From positions 1 through 64,000 of the forward strand of contig JAFAYW010000152.1 in NCBI GenBank assembly GCA_019240125.1: a DNA stretch of 64,000 nucleotides. The letters are read 5' to 3'. Origin of the DNA: Alphaproteobacteria bacterium. GTDB taxonomy: Bacteria; Pseudomonadota; Alphaproteobacteria; ATCC43930; CGMCC-115725. Numbering within the stretch: position 1 is the first letter of the stretch; each line of letters begins with the position of its first letter. Position numbers and translations under genes: made by a program. Below, piece after piece: positions 7,652 through 15,788 of this stretch. Under the pieces are notes generated by a model, which was not told where the DNA came from, made no database searches, and worked only from the letters and a program-made list of their open reading frames with translations.

Positions 7652-8602
7652 TCATTTGCGCCGTGCCAGCGGGTGTGCGGTTTCGACCAGGCGCCGCAAG
7701 CGTTCGCTTTGCACATGCGTATAGATCTGCGTCGTCGCGATGTCGGCGTGGCCGAGCATCTGTTGGACGCTGCGCAGATCGGCGCCGTGATCAAGCAGGT
7801 GGCTGGCGAAGGCATGGCGCAACACATGGGGCGACAGCCGCGCCGGGTCGAGCCCCGCCGCCAGTGCCAATTCCTTGAGGAGTTGCCCGCAGCGCTGACG
7901 GGTCAGGTGGCCTTCCTTGCCGCGTGACGGAAACAGCCAGCGTAACGGCCGCCCGGCGGGCAGGAAAGAAGGTCGGCAGGCGAGATACGCCGTGATGCGC
8001 TCGCGCGCCGGGACGCTCAGCGGGACGACGCGTTCCTTGCCACCTTTTCCACGGACCAGCAGAAAGCGTGGGTCGCGTTGCGCCGCGGCCAGGGGCAGGG
8101 TGACCAGCTCCGAGACGCGCAGCCCAGTAGCGTACAGCATTTCGAGAAGACAGCGCAGCCGCACTCCCTCGTCGCCGGGCCAGCCCTCGGCGGTGGCGAT
8201 CAGCCGCTGCACCTCCGCTTCATCAAGGATTTTCGGCAGCGGCCGGCCGAGGCGGGGTGTGTCGAGCCCGGCCGTTGGATCGCCGGCGCGCAGCCCGTCG
8301 GTCACCAGAAAGCGAAAGAACTGACGCAGCGCCGACAGCCGCCGCGCCTGGGTGCGCGGCGCCAGGTCGCGAGTTGCCATGCCCGCCATGTAATCATGCA
8401 GGGCGGCGGCCGGAACCTGTTCGAGCACCATGCCGCGGCGGGCAAGGTACCCGGCGAGATCGACCAGGTCGTTGCGGTAGGCACCGAGAGTAAGCCGCGC
8501 CACGCCGCGTTCGGCCGCGAGCATTTCGAGAAACGCCTCGAGATGCCGGGAGAAAGGTACCGACGTGGCTAGGCCTCGCAGGTTATTTCGGGAAACGGGC
8601 AT
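7652..8602 (-). CDS. xerD: Site-specific tyrosine recombinase XerD
   Basis: 316 residues. XerC/XerD resolve chromosome dimers at dif during division. Residues 15-100 form the SAM-like core-binding domain (FLEMLAAERGVARLTLGAYRNDL). The catalytic domain has the full tyrosine-recombinase set: Arg162 in ATGLRVSEL, Lys186 in RGKGGKE, His259 and Arg262 in HVLRHAFASHLLDHG, His285 in LGHADIATTQIYTHV and nucleophile Tyr294. XerD rather than XerC is chosen from the neighbourhood (accA below, aroK above) and general likeness. The first codons overlap the end of the 46-residue membrane peptide gene by 20 bases, suggesting translational coupling. Confidence 0.92.
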   Translation of the reverse strand: MPVSRNNLRGLATSVPFSRHLEAFLEMLAAERGVARLTLGAYRNDLVDLAGYLARRGMVLEQVPAAALHDYMAGMATRDLAPRTQARRLSALRQFFRFLVTDGLRAGDPTAGLDTPRLGRPLPKILDEAEVQRLIATAEGWPGDEGVRLRCLLEMLYATGLRVSELVTLPLAAAQRDPRFLLVRGKGGKERVVPLSVPARERITAYLACRPSFLPAGRPLRWLFPSRGKEGHLTRQRCGQLLKELALAAGLDPARLSPHVLRHAFASHLLDHGADLRSVQQMLGHADIATTQIYTHVQSERLRRLVETAHPLARRK

Positions 8603-8723
8603 CCGGCAGAACCTTCTCGACCGAGGTCGTGGGTACCGGGAAGTTGCCGTAGGCTAGATAGAGACAGCCGGCGAGCACGGCTAAGATAATCAACGCAATA
8701 AAGGCGATACCGACCTTGACCAT
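8583..8723 (-). CDS. 46-residue single-span membrane peptide upstream of xerD
   Basis: Reads MVKVGIAFIALIILAVLAGC, then a short periplasmic tail ending in VLPDARFPK. It has one strong transmembrane helix with an inverted Lys residue at the start; the C at residue 20 lies in a lipobox-like LAGC, so a tiny lipoprotein is also possible. The stop codon overlaps the start of xerD. Small proteins of this kind are commonly annotated as hypothetical between aroK and xerD in alphaproteobacteria. No function is known. Confidence 0.6.
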   Translation of the reverse strand: MVKVGIAFIALIILAVLAGCLYLAYGNFPVPTTSVEKVLPDARFPK

Positions 8724-8837
8724 GTCCCATCCGATTCGGCCGATCCGGGGCGCGCGGTTGACGAGAACGCCACGCCTGATGCTAGTTACCCCCACTACGC
8801 CTTGGGCGGAAGGGCAACGAGGCATGAGGGAGCGGCG

Positions 8838-9437
8838 GTGGAGGTTCAAACCACTCGCTCGCCGGTGAGAACGGCAGCGACGCCTGGATTTGTCGCGGCG
8901 CGCACCATTGTGCTCGTCGGGCTGATGGGTGCCGGGAAAACGAAAATCGGCCGGCGACTGGCAACTCGCCTCAACCTTCCCTTTTCCGATTCGGACAACG
9001 AGATCGAGACAGCGGCTGGGGAGACCATCGAAGACATTTTCCGCCGCCACGGCGAAGCCGTGTTTCGCGACGGCGAGCGCCGCGTTATCGCCCGTCTGCT
9101 GATGCAGCCGAAACACATTCTGGCGACCGGCGGTGGCGCGTTCATGGACCCGCTGACCCGCGAGGTCATCGCGCAACGCGGCGTCTCCGTGTGGCTGCGG
9201 GCCGATCTGGACGTGCTGCTGGCGCGGGTATTGCGCCGCAACAACCGCCCGCTGCTGCAGCACAGTGATCCGCGCGCCGTGCTGGCCGAGTTGATGGAGC
9301 GGCGGCACCCGATCTATGCCGAAGCGGATCTTGTGATTGATAGCGGCGATGCGCCGGTCGAGACCACGACGTCGCGCGTTATCGCCGCGCTGAGGGATTG
9401 TCCGCGTGCGCTGCAGGAACCGGTGGAGGAATTCTAA
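8838..9437 (+). CDS. aroK: Shikimate kinase
   Basis: 199 residues from the GTG at 8838, preceded by GAGGGAG; a TTG at 8802 is open but has no good ribosome site. The enzyme phosphorylates shikimate at the 3-hydroxyl with ATP, the fifth step towards chorismate. The P-loop GLMGAGKT is at residues 28-35, the shikimate-binding DSDNEIE follows, then FRDGERRVI and GGGAFMDP (core GGG), and the lid region LRRNNRPLL. A 20-residue N-terminal extension precedes the fold. The stop codon is two bases from the aroB start, so the pair forms an operon, divergent from xerD. Confidence 0.95.
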   Translation: MEVQTTRSPVRTAATPGFVAARTIVLVGLMGAGKTKIGRRLATRLNLPFSDSDNEIETAAGETIEDIFRRHGEAVFRDGERRVIARLLMQPKHILATGGGAFMDPLTREVIAQRGVSVWLRADLDVLLARVLRRNNRPLLQHSDPRAVLAELMERRHPIYAEADLVIDSGDAPVETTTSRVIAALRDCPRALQEPVEEF

Positions 9438-9439
9438 GC

Positions 9440-10552
9440 ATGACCGGCGCAAGCGAGCGGCTGCGTGTCGAACTCGCCGACCGCAGCTACGACATTCTTA
9501 TCGGGCCTGATCTCGTGGCTCGGGCCGGTGAACTGATCCGGCCGTTGATGCGCCGCAAGCAGGCAGTCGTCGTGACCGATGAGACGGTGGCTGGCTACCA
9601 TCTACCGGCGTTGCGCGACAGCCTGACCGAGCACGGTATCGCTCAGCACGCAATCGTGTTGCCCCCCGGTGAGGCAACCAAGGATCTGGCGCATTTCGGG
9701 CGTTTAGTTGATGACACGCTGGCTCTCGGCATCGAGCGCGGCACGATGCTGATCGCTTTGGGTGGCGGAGTGGTTGGCGACATAACCGGATTTGCCGCCG
9801 CGACATTGTTGCGCGGTGTCGACTTCGTTCAGATCCCGACGACATTGCTCGCTCAGGTCGACAGTTCGGTCGGTGGCAAGACGGCGATCAACACACAAGC
9901 TGGCAAGAACCTGCTCGGCGCGTTCTATCAGCCCCGGCTCGTCCTGGCGGATACCGACACGTTGCACAGCCTGGCCCGACGCGAGGTGCTGGCCGGATAT
10001 GGCGAGATCGTCAAATACGGGCTGATCCGGGATGCTGAGTTCTTCGATTGGCTGGAGGCGGCGGGGGATGCGGTATGCGCCCTGGAGCCGGCGGCGTTGA
10101 CAAGAGCTGTGCGGGTCAGCTGCGAAATGAAGGCCCGGATTGTCGCGGCGGATGAGCGCGAGGCGGGCGATCGCGCGTTACTAAACTTTGGCCATACCTT
10201 CGGGCATGCTCTGGAGGCCGAAACCGGGTTCGGCGAACGTCTGTTGCATGGCGAGGCGGTGGCACTGGGCATTGTGCTGGCGTTCGACTTCGCGGTCCGG
10301 CTTGAGCTTGCCTCGGGGCAAGACTCGGAGCGCGTGCGGCGCCACATCACGCGAATGGGACTGCCGACCACCTTGGGTGAGATCGGTCTGGATGGCACCG
10401 CGGCTGACCGGCTGATCGGCCACATGGGCAAGGATAAGAAGGTGCGCGAGGGCGCGATCACGCTGATCCTGCCGCACCGGATCGGTGATGCCTTCGAAAT
10501 GCGCGACGCGCCGGCCGATGCGCTGCGCGCGTTTCTCGCCGGAATCCGATAA
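9440..10552 (+). CDS. aroB: 3-dehydroquinate synthase
   Basis: 370 residues. GGTGGAGGAATTC precedes the ATG at 9440, inside the end of aroK. The NAD- and metal-dependent enzyme converts DAHP to 3-dehydroquinate, step two of the shikimate pathway. Diagnostic stretches: GGGVVGDITGFAAATLLRG (NAD binding), IPTTLLAQVDSSVGGKTAIN (substrate and phosphate binding, with the DSSVGGK motif), the metal-ligand His in NFGHTFGHALE and HGEAVALG. The length is normal. A small hairpin with CTGCCG/CGGCAG arms (10558-10578) follows, which may end transcription from both converging genes. Confidence 0.97.
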   Translation: MTGASERLRVELADRSYDILIGPDLVARAGELIRPLMRRKQAVVVTDETVAGYHLPALRDSLTEHGIAQHAIVLPPGEATKDLAHFGRLVDDTLALGIERGTMLIALGGGVVGDITGFAAATLLRGVDFVQIPTTLLAQVDSSVGGKTAINTQAGKNLLGAFYQPRLVLADTDTLHSLARREVLAGYGEIVKYGLIRDAEFFDWLEAAGDAVCALEPAALTRAVRVSCEMKARIVAADEREAGDRALLNFGHTFGHALEAETGFGERLLHGEAVALGIVLAFDFAVRLELASGQDSERVRRHITRMGLPTTLGEIGLDGTAADRLIGHMGKDKKVREGAITLILPHRIGDAFEMRDAPADALRAFLAGIR

Positions 10553-10566
10553 CCGTACTGCCGCGA

Positions 10567-10842
10567 TTAAACCGGCAGGGACCTCGACTGCGCCTGCAGC
10601 GCCTGGGCAGCTTGCAGCGCCGCCTCACGGTAGAAATTTACAATGTGGACGCGAATTGCTGCCGTGAGGCTCGAAGAGGTCCGGTGTTCGTCAATGAATG
10701 TGACGAGATCGTGAATGGTGACGCGCTCCCGCTTCGCGATATCACGCAAAGCATCCCACATCGCCGGCTCGAGCCGAACACTCGTGCGGTGTCCGCTGAC
10801 CACTACGTTGCGTATGACCAAAGAAGAAGGGGCGTTATCCAT
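10567..10842 (-). CDS. Ribbon-helix-helix domain protein, putative DNA-binding
   Basis: 91 residues starting MDNAPSSLVIRNVVVSGHRT at the ATG at 10842. The pattern SVRLEPAMWDALRDIAKRER is a ribbon strand and first helix; VTIHDLVTFIDEHRT is the second helix. This matches the predicted DNA-binding RHH family often found as stand-alone genes in alphaproteobacteria (COG4321-like). It is probably a small dimeric transcription factor; its targets cannot be inferred. Longer upstream starts exist but add an unlikely Cys/Leu-rich leader. It converges on aroB. Confidence 0.75.
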   Translation of the reverse strand: MDNAPSSLVIRNVVVSGHRTSVRLEPAMWDALRDIAKRERVTIHDLVTFIDEHRTSSSLTAAIRVHIVNFYREAALQAAQALQAQSRSLPV

Positions 10843-11091
10843 TCGGTGCGCCCGTCTCGATAATCCTTGAGGCATGGGAATGCAGTTTATTTGACATGGC
10901 GCTAATTGCAACCAATGCGTGTTCATTATAAGACAATTTAACAATCAGTTGCATACTATCGTATTTTGATGTGAAATCCCTATCTAAGGGGGGAGGATCC
11001 TGTCCTACGGCGCGCCGAAGACCTTGGCTATCACGGAACGCCGTTCGGATTTCGGTGGCTTGCCTGTGCGAAAGCGGGCGTCTCAGCGAGC

Positions 11092-12570
11092 GTGAATAGA
11101 GTGCCCGACAATCCGGTCCTGATCGTTACCAGCGTGAAACCCAGCCGGGTTCATGTCGTCCCCGCGGCCATTCTTGCCAGCCTGCTGTTTTTCGGGGCGG
11201 CGGCGACGCTGCCCTTCAGCAATGTCGCGCTGCCGCATAATCCGAGTTTTCTGCCGGCGTTTGGCGCGGCAACGTTTAGCGTCGATCTGATCACGGCGAT
11301 CCTTCTGCTGGGGCAGGCGCGCATCGCCGACGACGCGGGTACGCTGCGCCTCGGCGCGGCCTATTTGTTTTCGGCCGCCATCATCATCCCGCATATGGCG
11401 GCCTTTCCTCTGGTTATGGCTGAGACGCCTCTTTTGGGCAGTTCGGCGACCGCCATATGGCTGTGGGCCTTCTGGCACGCCGGATTTGCGCTGTTGATCA
11501 TCTGGCACGCCTTGATGCGAGACGCACGCAGGCCGCAGGTTCGTCTGCCGCTGCGTATCGCCCTCGTGGTGGCGGCGGTCACTATCCTGGCGGTAACCGC
11601 GTCGGCCGGGTTGCCGTATCTCCCGATCCTGTTGTGGGACAACAGTTATGAACGGCTGAACAGCCTGGGCGTCGGTCCCTTTGTTTTTTTATGCAATGTC
11701 ACGGCCCTCGCGCTGGTGGTAGGCCGGTTGCGCTTTGGGACTATTATGGCGCTGTGGCTGAGCGTCGCGATGCTTGCCGCATGCATCGACGTCGGCGAGA
11801 CGCTCCTCGGTTTGAGCCGGTTCTCGCTCGGTTGGTATGTCGGGCGATTTGCCAGCCTGCTGACTGGTCTTTTCGTGTTGGGCGCGCTGCTATTCGAGTC
11901 GCTGCATCTTTATGGGCAACTGGCTCAAGTGAACCAGGCGCTTGGGCGTCTGGCGACCACCGATGGGCTGACACGCATCAACAACCGTCGCGCCTTCGAT
12001 ATGACGCTTGATACCGAGTGGCGCCGAGCCGTCCGCGATGGCAGCGAAATGTCGTTGCTGTTGGCCGATATCGACTGGTTCAAGGGTTATAACGATCGTT
12101 ATGGCCATCTTGCTGGCGACGATTGCCTGCGCCAGGTCGCGGCTGCCGTGCAAGGCGCGTTGCGGCGCGCCTCCGACTTTGCCGCGCGTTATGGCGGGGA
12201 GGAGTTCGCGGTGATCCTGCCGGGGACCAACGCGGCCAGCGCGATGGTGATCGCCGAGCGAGTGCGCGCGGCTGTCGAGGCGCTTGATCTGCCGCACGAG
12301 CGCAGCACGTTTGGCCATGTCACGATCAGCGTAGGAGTCGCGACCGCCCGTCCGCAGGACGGGGGTTTCGCTGAGGAACTGATCGAGCGCAGCGACGCGG
12401 TGCTCTACCAGGCCAAATCCCGTGGGCGCAACCACGTGATCAGCGACAACGACGCGCCGGCGGCGGTCAGCCAACCCGTCGCCGCGGATCAGCACGGGCC
12501 CGATCAAGCGCTGCTGGCGAGCGCTGCGACCGCGGCAAACAACGCCTCAACATCGGGCCTTCGAACATGA
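11092..12570 (+). CDS. MASE4-GGDEF diguanylate cyclase
   Basis: 492 residues from a GTG at 11092. Residues about 20-270 hold seven or eight membrane spans of the MASE4 sensory type (note FLPAFGAATFSVDLITAILL and WLWAFWHAGFALLIIWH). The GGDEF domain starts near residue 290 (TTDGLTRINNRRAFD). The active-site motif GGEEF is at 368-372, with LLADIDWFKGYNDRYGH before it. An inhibitory RxxD site (RASD, 359-362) lies exactly five residues upstream, so the enzyme should make c-di-GMP from GTP and be product-inhibited. The 3' end overlaps the convergent CobW-type gene by 67 bases. The 249-base gap upstream is AT-rich and should hold the promoter. Confidence 0.92.
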   Translation: MNRVPDNPVLIVTSVKPSRVHVVPAAILASLLFFGAAATLPFSNVALPHNPSFLPAFGAATFSVDLITAILLLGQARIADDAGTLRLGAAYLFSAAIIIPHMAAFPLVMAETPLLGSSATAIWLWAFWHAGFALLIIWHALMRDARRPQVRLPLRIALVVAAVTILAVTASAGLPYLPILLWDNSYERLNSLGVGPFVFLCNVTALALVVGRLRFGTIMALWLSVAMLAACIDVGETLLGLSRFSLGWYVGRFASLLTGLFVLGALLFESLHLYGQLAQVNQALGRLATTDGLTRINNRRAFDMTLDTEWRRAVRDGSEMSLLLADIDWFKGYNDRYGHLAGDDCLRQVAAAVQGALRRASDFAARYGGEEFAVILPGTNAASAMVIAERVRAAVEALDLPHERSTFGHVTISVGVATARPQDGGFAEELIERSDAVLYQAKSRGRNHVISDNDAPAAVSQPVAADQHGPDQALLASAATAANNASTSGLRT

Positions 12571-13565
12571 CGGGTTATAAAGACCAGGCGTGAGCGTCGA
12601 TCTCCGTCGGGCCAGGCCTCGAGCTCGATCGGCCGGTGCGCGACGTGCTGTACGGCATGGACAACGATGGGCCCTCGGCAGCCTTCGACCGCAACCAGCC
12701 CCTTCACCCGCAGCAAGTCGCTGCCGCGGAGCGCAGTCAGCACAGCCATCGCCTGTTCGAACACCGGCCATGAAAGTGCGCGTGGCAGCTCGATGACGAA
12801 GCTGTTGATGTCGTGGCTGTGGGTATGATCGGGGTGGCCGTGCTCATGACGACTATGCGGGCGGGCCGGCAGGTCAATCGCTTCATCGAGCAGGAATTCG
12901 GGATCGATCCGGCCGCCGAGCGCTTCGCGGATCGGCGCCGCCGACAACTCGTTGAGCCGGGCGACAAGGTGCGCCGCCGCTTCCGGCTCGACCAGATCGG
13001 TTTTGGTCAGCACAATGCGGTCGGCAAGCGCGACCTGGTGCCCGGCTTCGGGTGCGCTCTCCAGATTGCGGGCGCCACCCGGCGCGTCGACCACGGCGAT
13101 CAGCCCTTGCAGATGAAACTCCTCGCCGAGCGCGCGGTCGCTGGCAAAGGTCTGCAATACCGGGCCGGGATCGGCGAGCCCGCTGGTCTCGATGATGACG
13201 CGCTCGAAATTCGCGATCGCGCCGCGTGTACGGTCGGCGAATAGCGTTCGCAGCGTCTCCTGCAGATCGCTGCGCATCATGCAGCACATGCAGCCATTGC
13301 CGAGGAGCACGGTGGTATCGCTCGACCCACGCAACAGCGCGTCGTCGATCCCGACCTCGCCGTATTCGTTGACGATGACGGCGGTGTTTGCAGCTTGAGG
13401 CTGAGCAAGCAGGGTGCGGATCAGCGTGGTCTTGCCGGCGCCAAGAAACCCGGTGACGATCGTCACCGGTATGCGCGACCCGCGCGGCCGCCGCTGCCGC
13501 CGCCCGAACGGGCTGGCGCCGGCGCCGGCGAACAAAGTGCTGATCGGCGCCCGAATGTCGCTCAT
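12504..13565 (-). CDS. CobW/COG0523-family metal-chaperone GTPase
   Basis: 353 residues from MSDIRAPISTLFAGAGASPF; a longer frame upstream is basic and unlikely. This G3E GTPase family delivers metal ions, usually zinc or cobalt, to client enzymes. Visible motifs: P-loop GFLGAGKT (39-46), VNEYGEVGIDDALL (Mg/switch region), the metal-binding CxCC in GNGCMCCM (Cys92, 94, 95), IETSGLADPGPVLQ, and the base-recognition TKTDLV. A histidine-rich linker HSRHEHGHPDHTHSHD lies at about 233-251, as in zinc-linked members. The C-terminal domain contains LLRVKGLVAVEGCRGPIVVH. The metal cannot be decided from sequence; no obvious Zur box was seen upstream. It overlaps the diguanylate cyclase gene tail to tail. 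Confidence 0.9.
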   Translation of the reverse strand: MSDIRAPISTLFAGAGASPFGRRQRRPRGSRIPVTIVTGFLGAGKTTLIRTLLAQPQAANTAVIVNEYGEVGIDDALLRGSSDTTVLLGNGCMCCMMRSDLQETLRTLFADRTRGAIANFERVIIETSGLADPGPVLQTFASDRALGEEFHLQGLIAVVDAPGGARNLESAPEAGHQVALADRIVLTKTDLVEPEAAAHLVARLNELSAAPIREALGGRIDPEFLLDEAIDLPARPHSRHEHGHPDHTHSHDINSFVIELPRALSWPVFEQAMAVLTALRGSDLLRVKGLVAVEGCRGPIVVHAVQHVAHRPIELEAWPDGDRRSRLVFITRHVRRPDVEALFAAVAALASSA

Positions 13566-13744
13566 GGTGGTGAAACTGTGGCTTTTTCGACTGGCCCGGG
13601 TTTTGCCCGCGCATCTACGCCACCTCCCGCCCGAACGGCCTGTTGGTGGAAGCGTACCGTGGATGCCCACGGATCAAGTCTGTGCGCTGAACGCCCACGG
13701 ACCAGGTCCGGCCACAGTGAATCGGGAGATGATCGCATCAAACC

Positions 13745-14965
13745 TTAGAAATCCATTTCGAGGATGTAGAGGCCGCCGACGAAACGATCGACCGTGTAGA
13801 CGATGCCGCGATCGTCGATGAACACGTCGTTGAGTTGGCACGAGCCGAACGGGGCGCCCGGCACCTCCGGGGTGAAGTAGGCGATTTCCTTGGGTTGGTA
13901 CGGGTTGGCCAGATCGAAAGCGCGCAGACCGCCGTTGAAGAAGGTGCCGAACACCACCTGATCGTTCTTGTAGCAGCCTTCTTTAGGCAGGTTTTCCCAC
14001 AGATTATGGGCGCCGAAGCGGCCGCCGCGGCGCGAGAAGACGTCGACCGGCGGCATCGGGCAGGTCGCTATCGGTACCGGGTTCTCCTCGGCGCGGTTGT
14101 CGACGATCCACACCAGCTTCGGCCAATCGGCGCCGTCATTGCGCACGCACTCATCGCTGACCACCAGCAGATCGCGCTCGAAAAACGGCACGACGGTATG
14201 GGTGAAGCCGGGGTTAGGGGGATGGTAGTCCCAGCGTGACACCATCTGCGGGTGCGCCTGGTCGGAGATGTCGAGGGTGATCATCCCGCCATCGAGATAG
14301 CCCATGTAAACCCGGTCGGGCCGCTCCGGATAAACGTTGGTGTTGTGCGGCCGAAAGCCGCTGTCGTTCTCGGCCGGGTGGCGCTTCGGCGGCGCCTCGT
14401 TGTCGCCCTGCATCGTGCCGGGCAGCCACCAGCGGCTGATCTCCTGCGGCCTTGACGGGTTGCTGACATCGACCGCCTGATAGAACTGGTCGTCATGGGG
14501 GTGGGTCGGTGTGAAGTCGCCGGCGCCCGAACTCATGTGGATCGTCTTGCCGTCGGTGAACCACAGCTGGTGCACACCGCGCGAATGCGGACCGGAGCGA
14601 TCGAAAAAGCTGATGCTCTTTGGATTTTCCGGGTTGGATATGTCGAACAATTCGAAACCCGCCGGCTGCTGCCCGACCTGCTTGGTCTGGTAGGCCACCG
14701 CGAGGATGTCGCCGACCGTCTCCAGCGAGTTCGACCGCATATGTGAGGTCGGCAGGTCGGCGCGGGCGACGATCTTGGGGTTTTTGGGGTCGGTCACATC
14801 GACCGCGGTGAAGTTTTTCGGCGCGCTTTCATGCGCCAGCCAGAGGATGCGGCGGCCGTCCTTGGCGAGCTGCATCGACATGCCTTCGCCGATGCCGCCG
14901 AACCCGTCGAGCGTGTTGTGGCTTATCAGCTTGAAATTCCAGATCAGCGAGTCGCCGTTGCTCAT
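13745..14965 (-). CDS. LVIVD-repeat beta-propeller-like protein
   Basis: 406 residues from the ATG at 14965 (MSNGDSLIWNFKLISHNTLD). The protein contains repeated blade-like units of the LVIVD type, seen as FTAVDVTDPKNPKIVARADL, FELFDISNPENPKSISFF, YQAVDVSNPSRPQEISRW, MITLDISDQAHPQMVSRW and LRAFDLANPYQPKEIAYF. Each repeat is a 'value-D-(I/V)-S/T-N/D-P-x-x-P' strand turn. No signal peptide is visible. Such proteins are found beside dehydrogenases and in degradation loci but have no defined activity. The small gene upstream ends one base before this start, so the two are translationally coupled. Confidence 0.85.
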   Translation of the reverse strand: MSNGDSLIWNFKLISHNTLDGFGGIGEGMSMQLAKDGRRILWLAHESAPKNFTAVDVTDPKNPKIVARADLPTSHMRSNSLETVGDILAVAYQTKQVGQQPAGFELFDISNPENPKSISFFDRSGPHSRGVHQLWFTDGKTIHMSSGAGDFTPTHPHDDQFYQAVDVSNPSRPQEISRWWLPGTMQGDNEAPPKRHPAENDSGFRPHNTNVYPERPDRVYMGYLDGGMITLDISDQAHPQMVSRWDYHPPNPGFTHTVVPFFERDLLVVSDECVRNDGADWPKLVWIVDNRAEENPVPIATCPMPPVDVFSRRGGRFGAHNLWENLPKEGCYKNDQVVFGTFFNGGLRAFDLANPYQPKEIAYFTPEVPGAPFGSCQLNDVFIDDRGIVYTVDRFVGGLYILEMDF

Positions 14966-14966
14966 G

Positions 14967-15254
14967 TCAGCCTCTAGCAAGGTGGTTGGAAGAATCGGTG
15001 GGTTCCGGATCGAGCGGCGCCTGCATCAGCCCAGAGACGGCGCGGACCGTCGCCTGCGCGACGCGCCAGGCTGCATCGGCCGCATTTTCGGCGTGCACGC
15101 TGACAAGACCGCGATAACCGCCGCCGTCATCGGTGACCTCGACTTGCCAGACGAGGCCTTCGTGCCGGGATGCTTCCAGGGCAATCAATCGGCCAGGAAA
15201 ATGCACCTGCACGAAGCCTTTGCGTGCGATCGAAACCTCGATGCGGTAGCGCAT
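14967..15254 (-). CDS. Small hypothetical protein coupled to the LVIVD gene
   Basis: 95 residues (MRYRIEVSIARKGFVQVHFP and onward). It reads as alternating strands and one helix (AENAADAAWRVAQATVRAVS), with no signal peptide, membrane span or recognised motif. Its TGA stop is separated from the LVIVD-protein ATG by a single base, and GAGGCTGA serves both, so they form an operon. It may be a partner or regulator of the LVIVD protein, but that is only inferred from position. Confidence 0.7.
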   Translation of the reverse strand: MRYRIEVSIARKGFVQVHFPGRLIALEASRHEGLVWQVEVTDDGGGYRGLVSVHAENAADAAWRVAQATVRAVSGLMQAPLDPEPTDSSNHLARG

Positions 15255-15289
15255 GGGCGCGCACGATAATCATGCGCATGCCACGAAGT

Positions 15290-15463
15290 CTACGTGAGTC
15301 TACCGGGTGTCCTCGGTGCCGGCTTCTCGCCCTGGGCCGGTGCCGGTGCTGTGAGCCCGGCGGGCTGGGGCGGAGAGGGCGGCGCGGCCGGGGGGATGCG
15401 GCGGATGACGGCGGGTGGGCCAGTGATCACATCGAAATCGCCGATGGGTTTGCTGCGTGACAT
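15290..15463 (-). CDS. 57-residue Pro-rich ORF with strong ribosome site
   Basis: Reads MSRSKPIGDFDVITGPPAVI then a Pro/Ala-rich tail ending TPGRLT. It is supported mainly by CAGGAGGTCTC immediately before the ATG at 15463, the best Shine-Dalgarno in this part of the window. It resembles no family I recognise. The tail looks disordered. It lies 35 bases upstream of, and on the same strand as, the 95-residue hypothetical gene, so all three could form one transcript. Confidence 0.5.
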   Translation of the reverse strand: MSRSKPIGDFDVITGPPAVIRRIPPAAPPSPPQPAGLTAPAPAQGEKPAPRTPGRLT

Positions 15464-15788
15464 GAGACCTCCTGTTGGAAAGAGGCCACTCCGCTTCGGC
15501 GACTGTCGGGCGGAACACACCCGGAAATACGAAAGCCGCCTTACGGGCGGCTTCGGGATTGACGCGTCAAAGCGCTCCTAGGCCGCCGGAATGTAACGGC
15601 GGTACCAAAATCGCGATGAGAGACACAGCGTCATGCCCTGACGATAGCATCGCGCATCGGCAATGCAAGGCTCATCCCAAAGAGGGCTGTTGTCAGCCGG
15701 AGCACCACTTGTGCGAAGGCGCGGTTCCCACTAAAGAAGCAGGTGCGGCGAAACGCGCGCGGAGATCGCGCCGCCGGGGAGGATTGCG
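15464..15788. other. 325-base intergenic region between divergent units
   Basis: No gene is seen here. It separates the leftward small-ORF/LVIVD unit from the rightward ABC importer operon, so promoters for both should lie in it. It contains one clear hairpin: AAGCCGCC (15533-15540) and GGCGGCTT (15546-15553) around a five-base loop. No convincing -35/-10 pair could be picked by eye. Confidence 0.6.
15533..15553. repeat. GC-rich hairpin in divergent promoter region
   Basis: A perfect 8-bp stem, AAGCCGCC and GGCGGCTT, with loop TTACG. Its shape resembles intrinsic terminators or small-RNA 3' ends, but neither strand has a long T-run after it. It could be a terminator of a short leader or RNA transcribed from this region. 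Confidence 0.4.

Noticed and set aside
6587-7927. 446-codon plus-strand open frame
   Set aside because: It is the antisense shadow of accA and xerD; both have full family motifs on the minus strand.
15560-15700. tRNA or small RNA gene in the intergenic region
   Set aside because: No cloverleaf or T-arm (GTTCRA) could be made; only one short hairpin.
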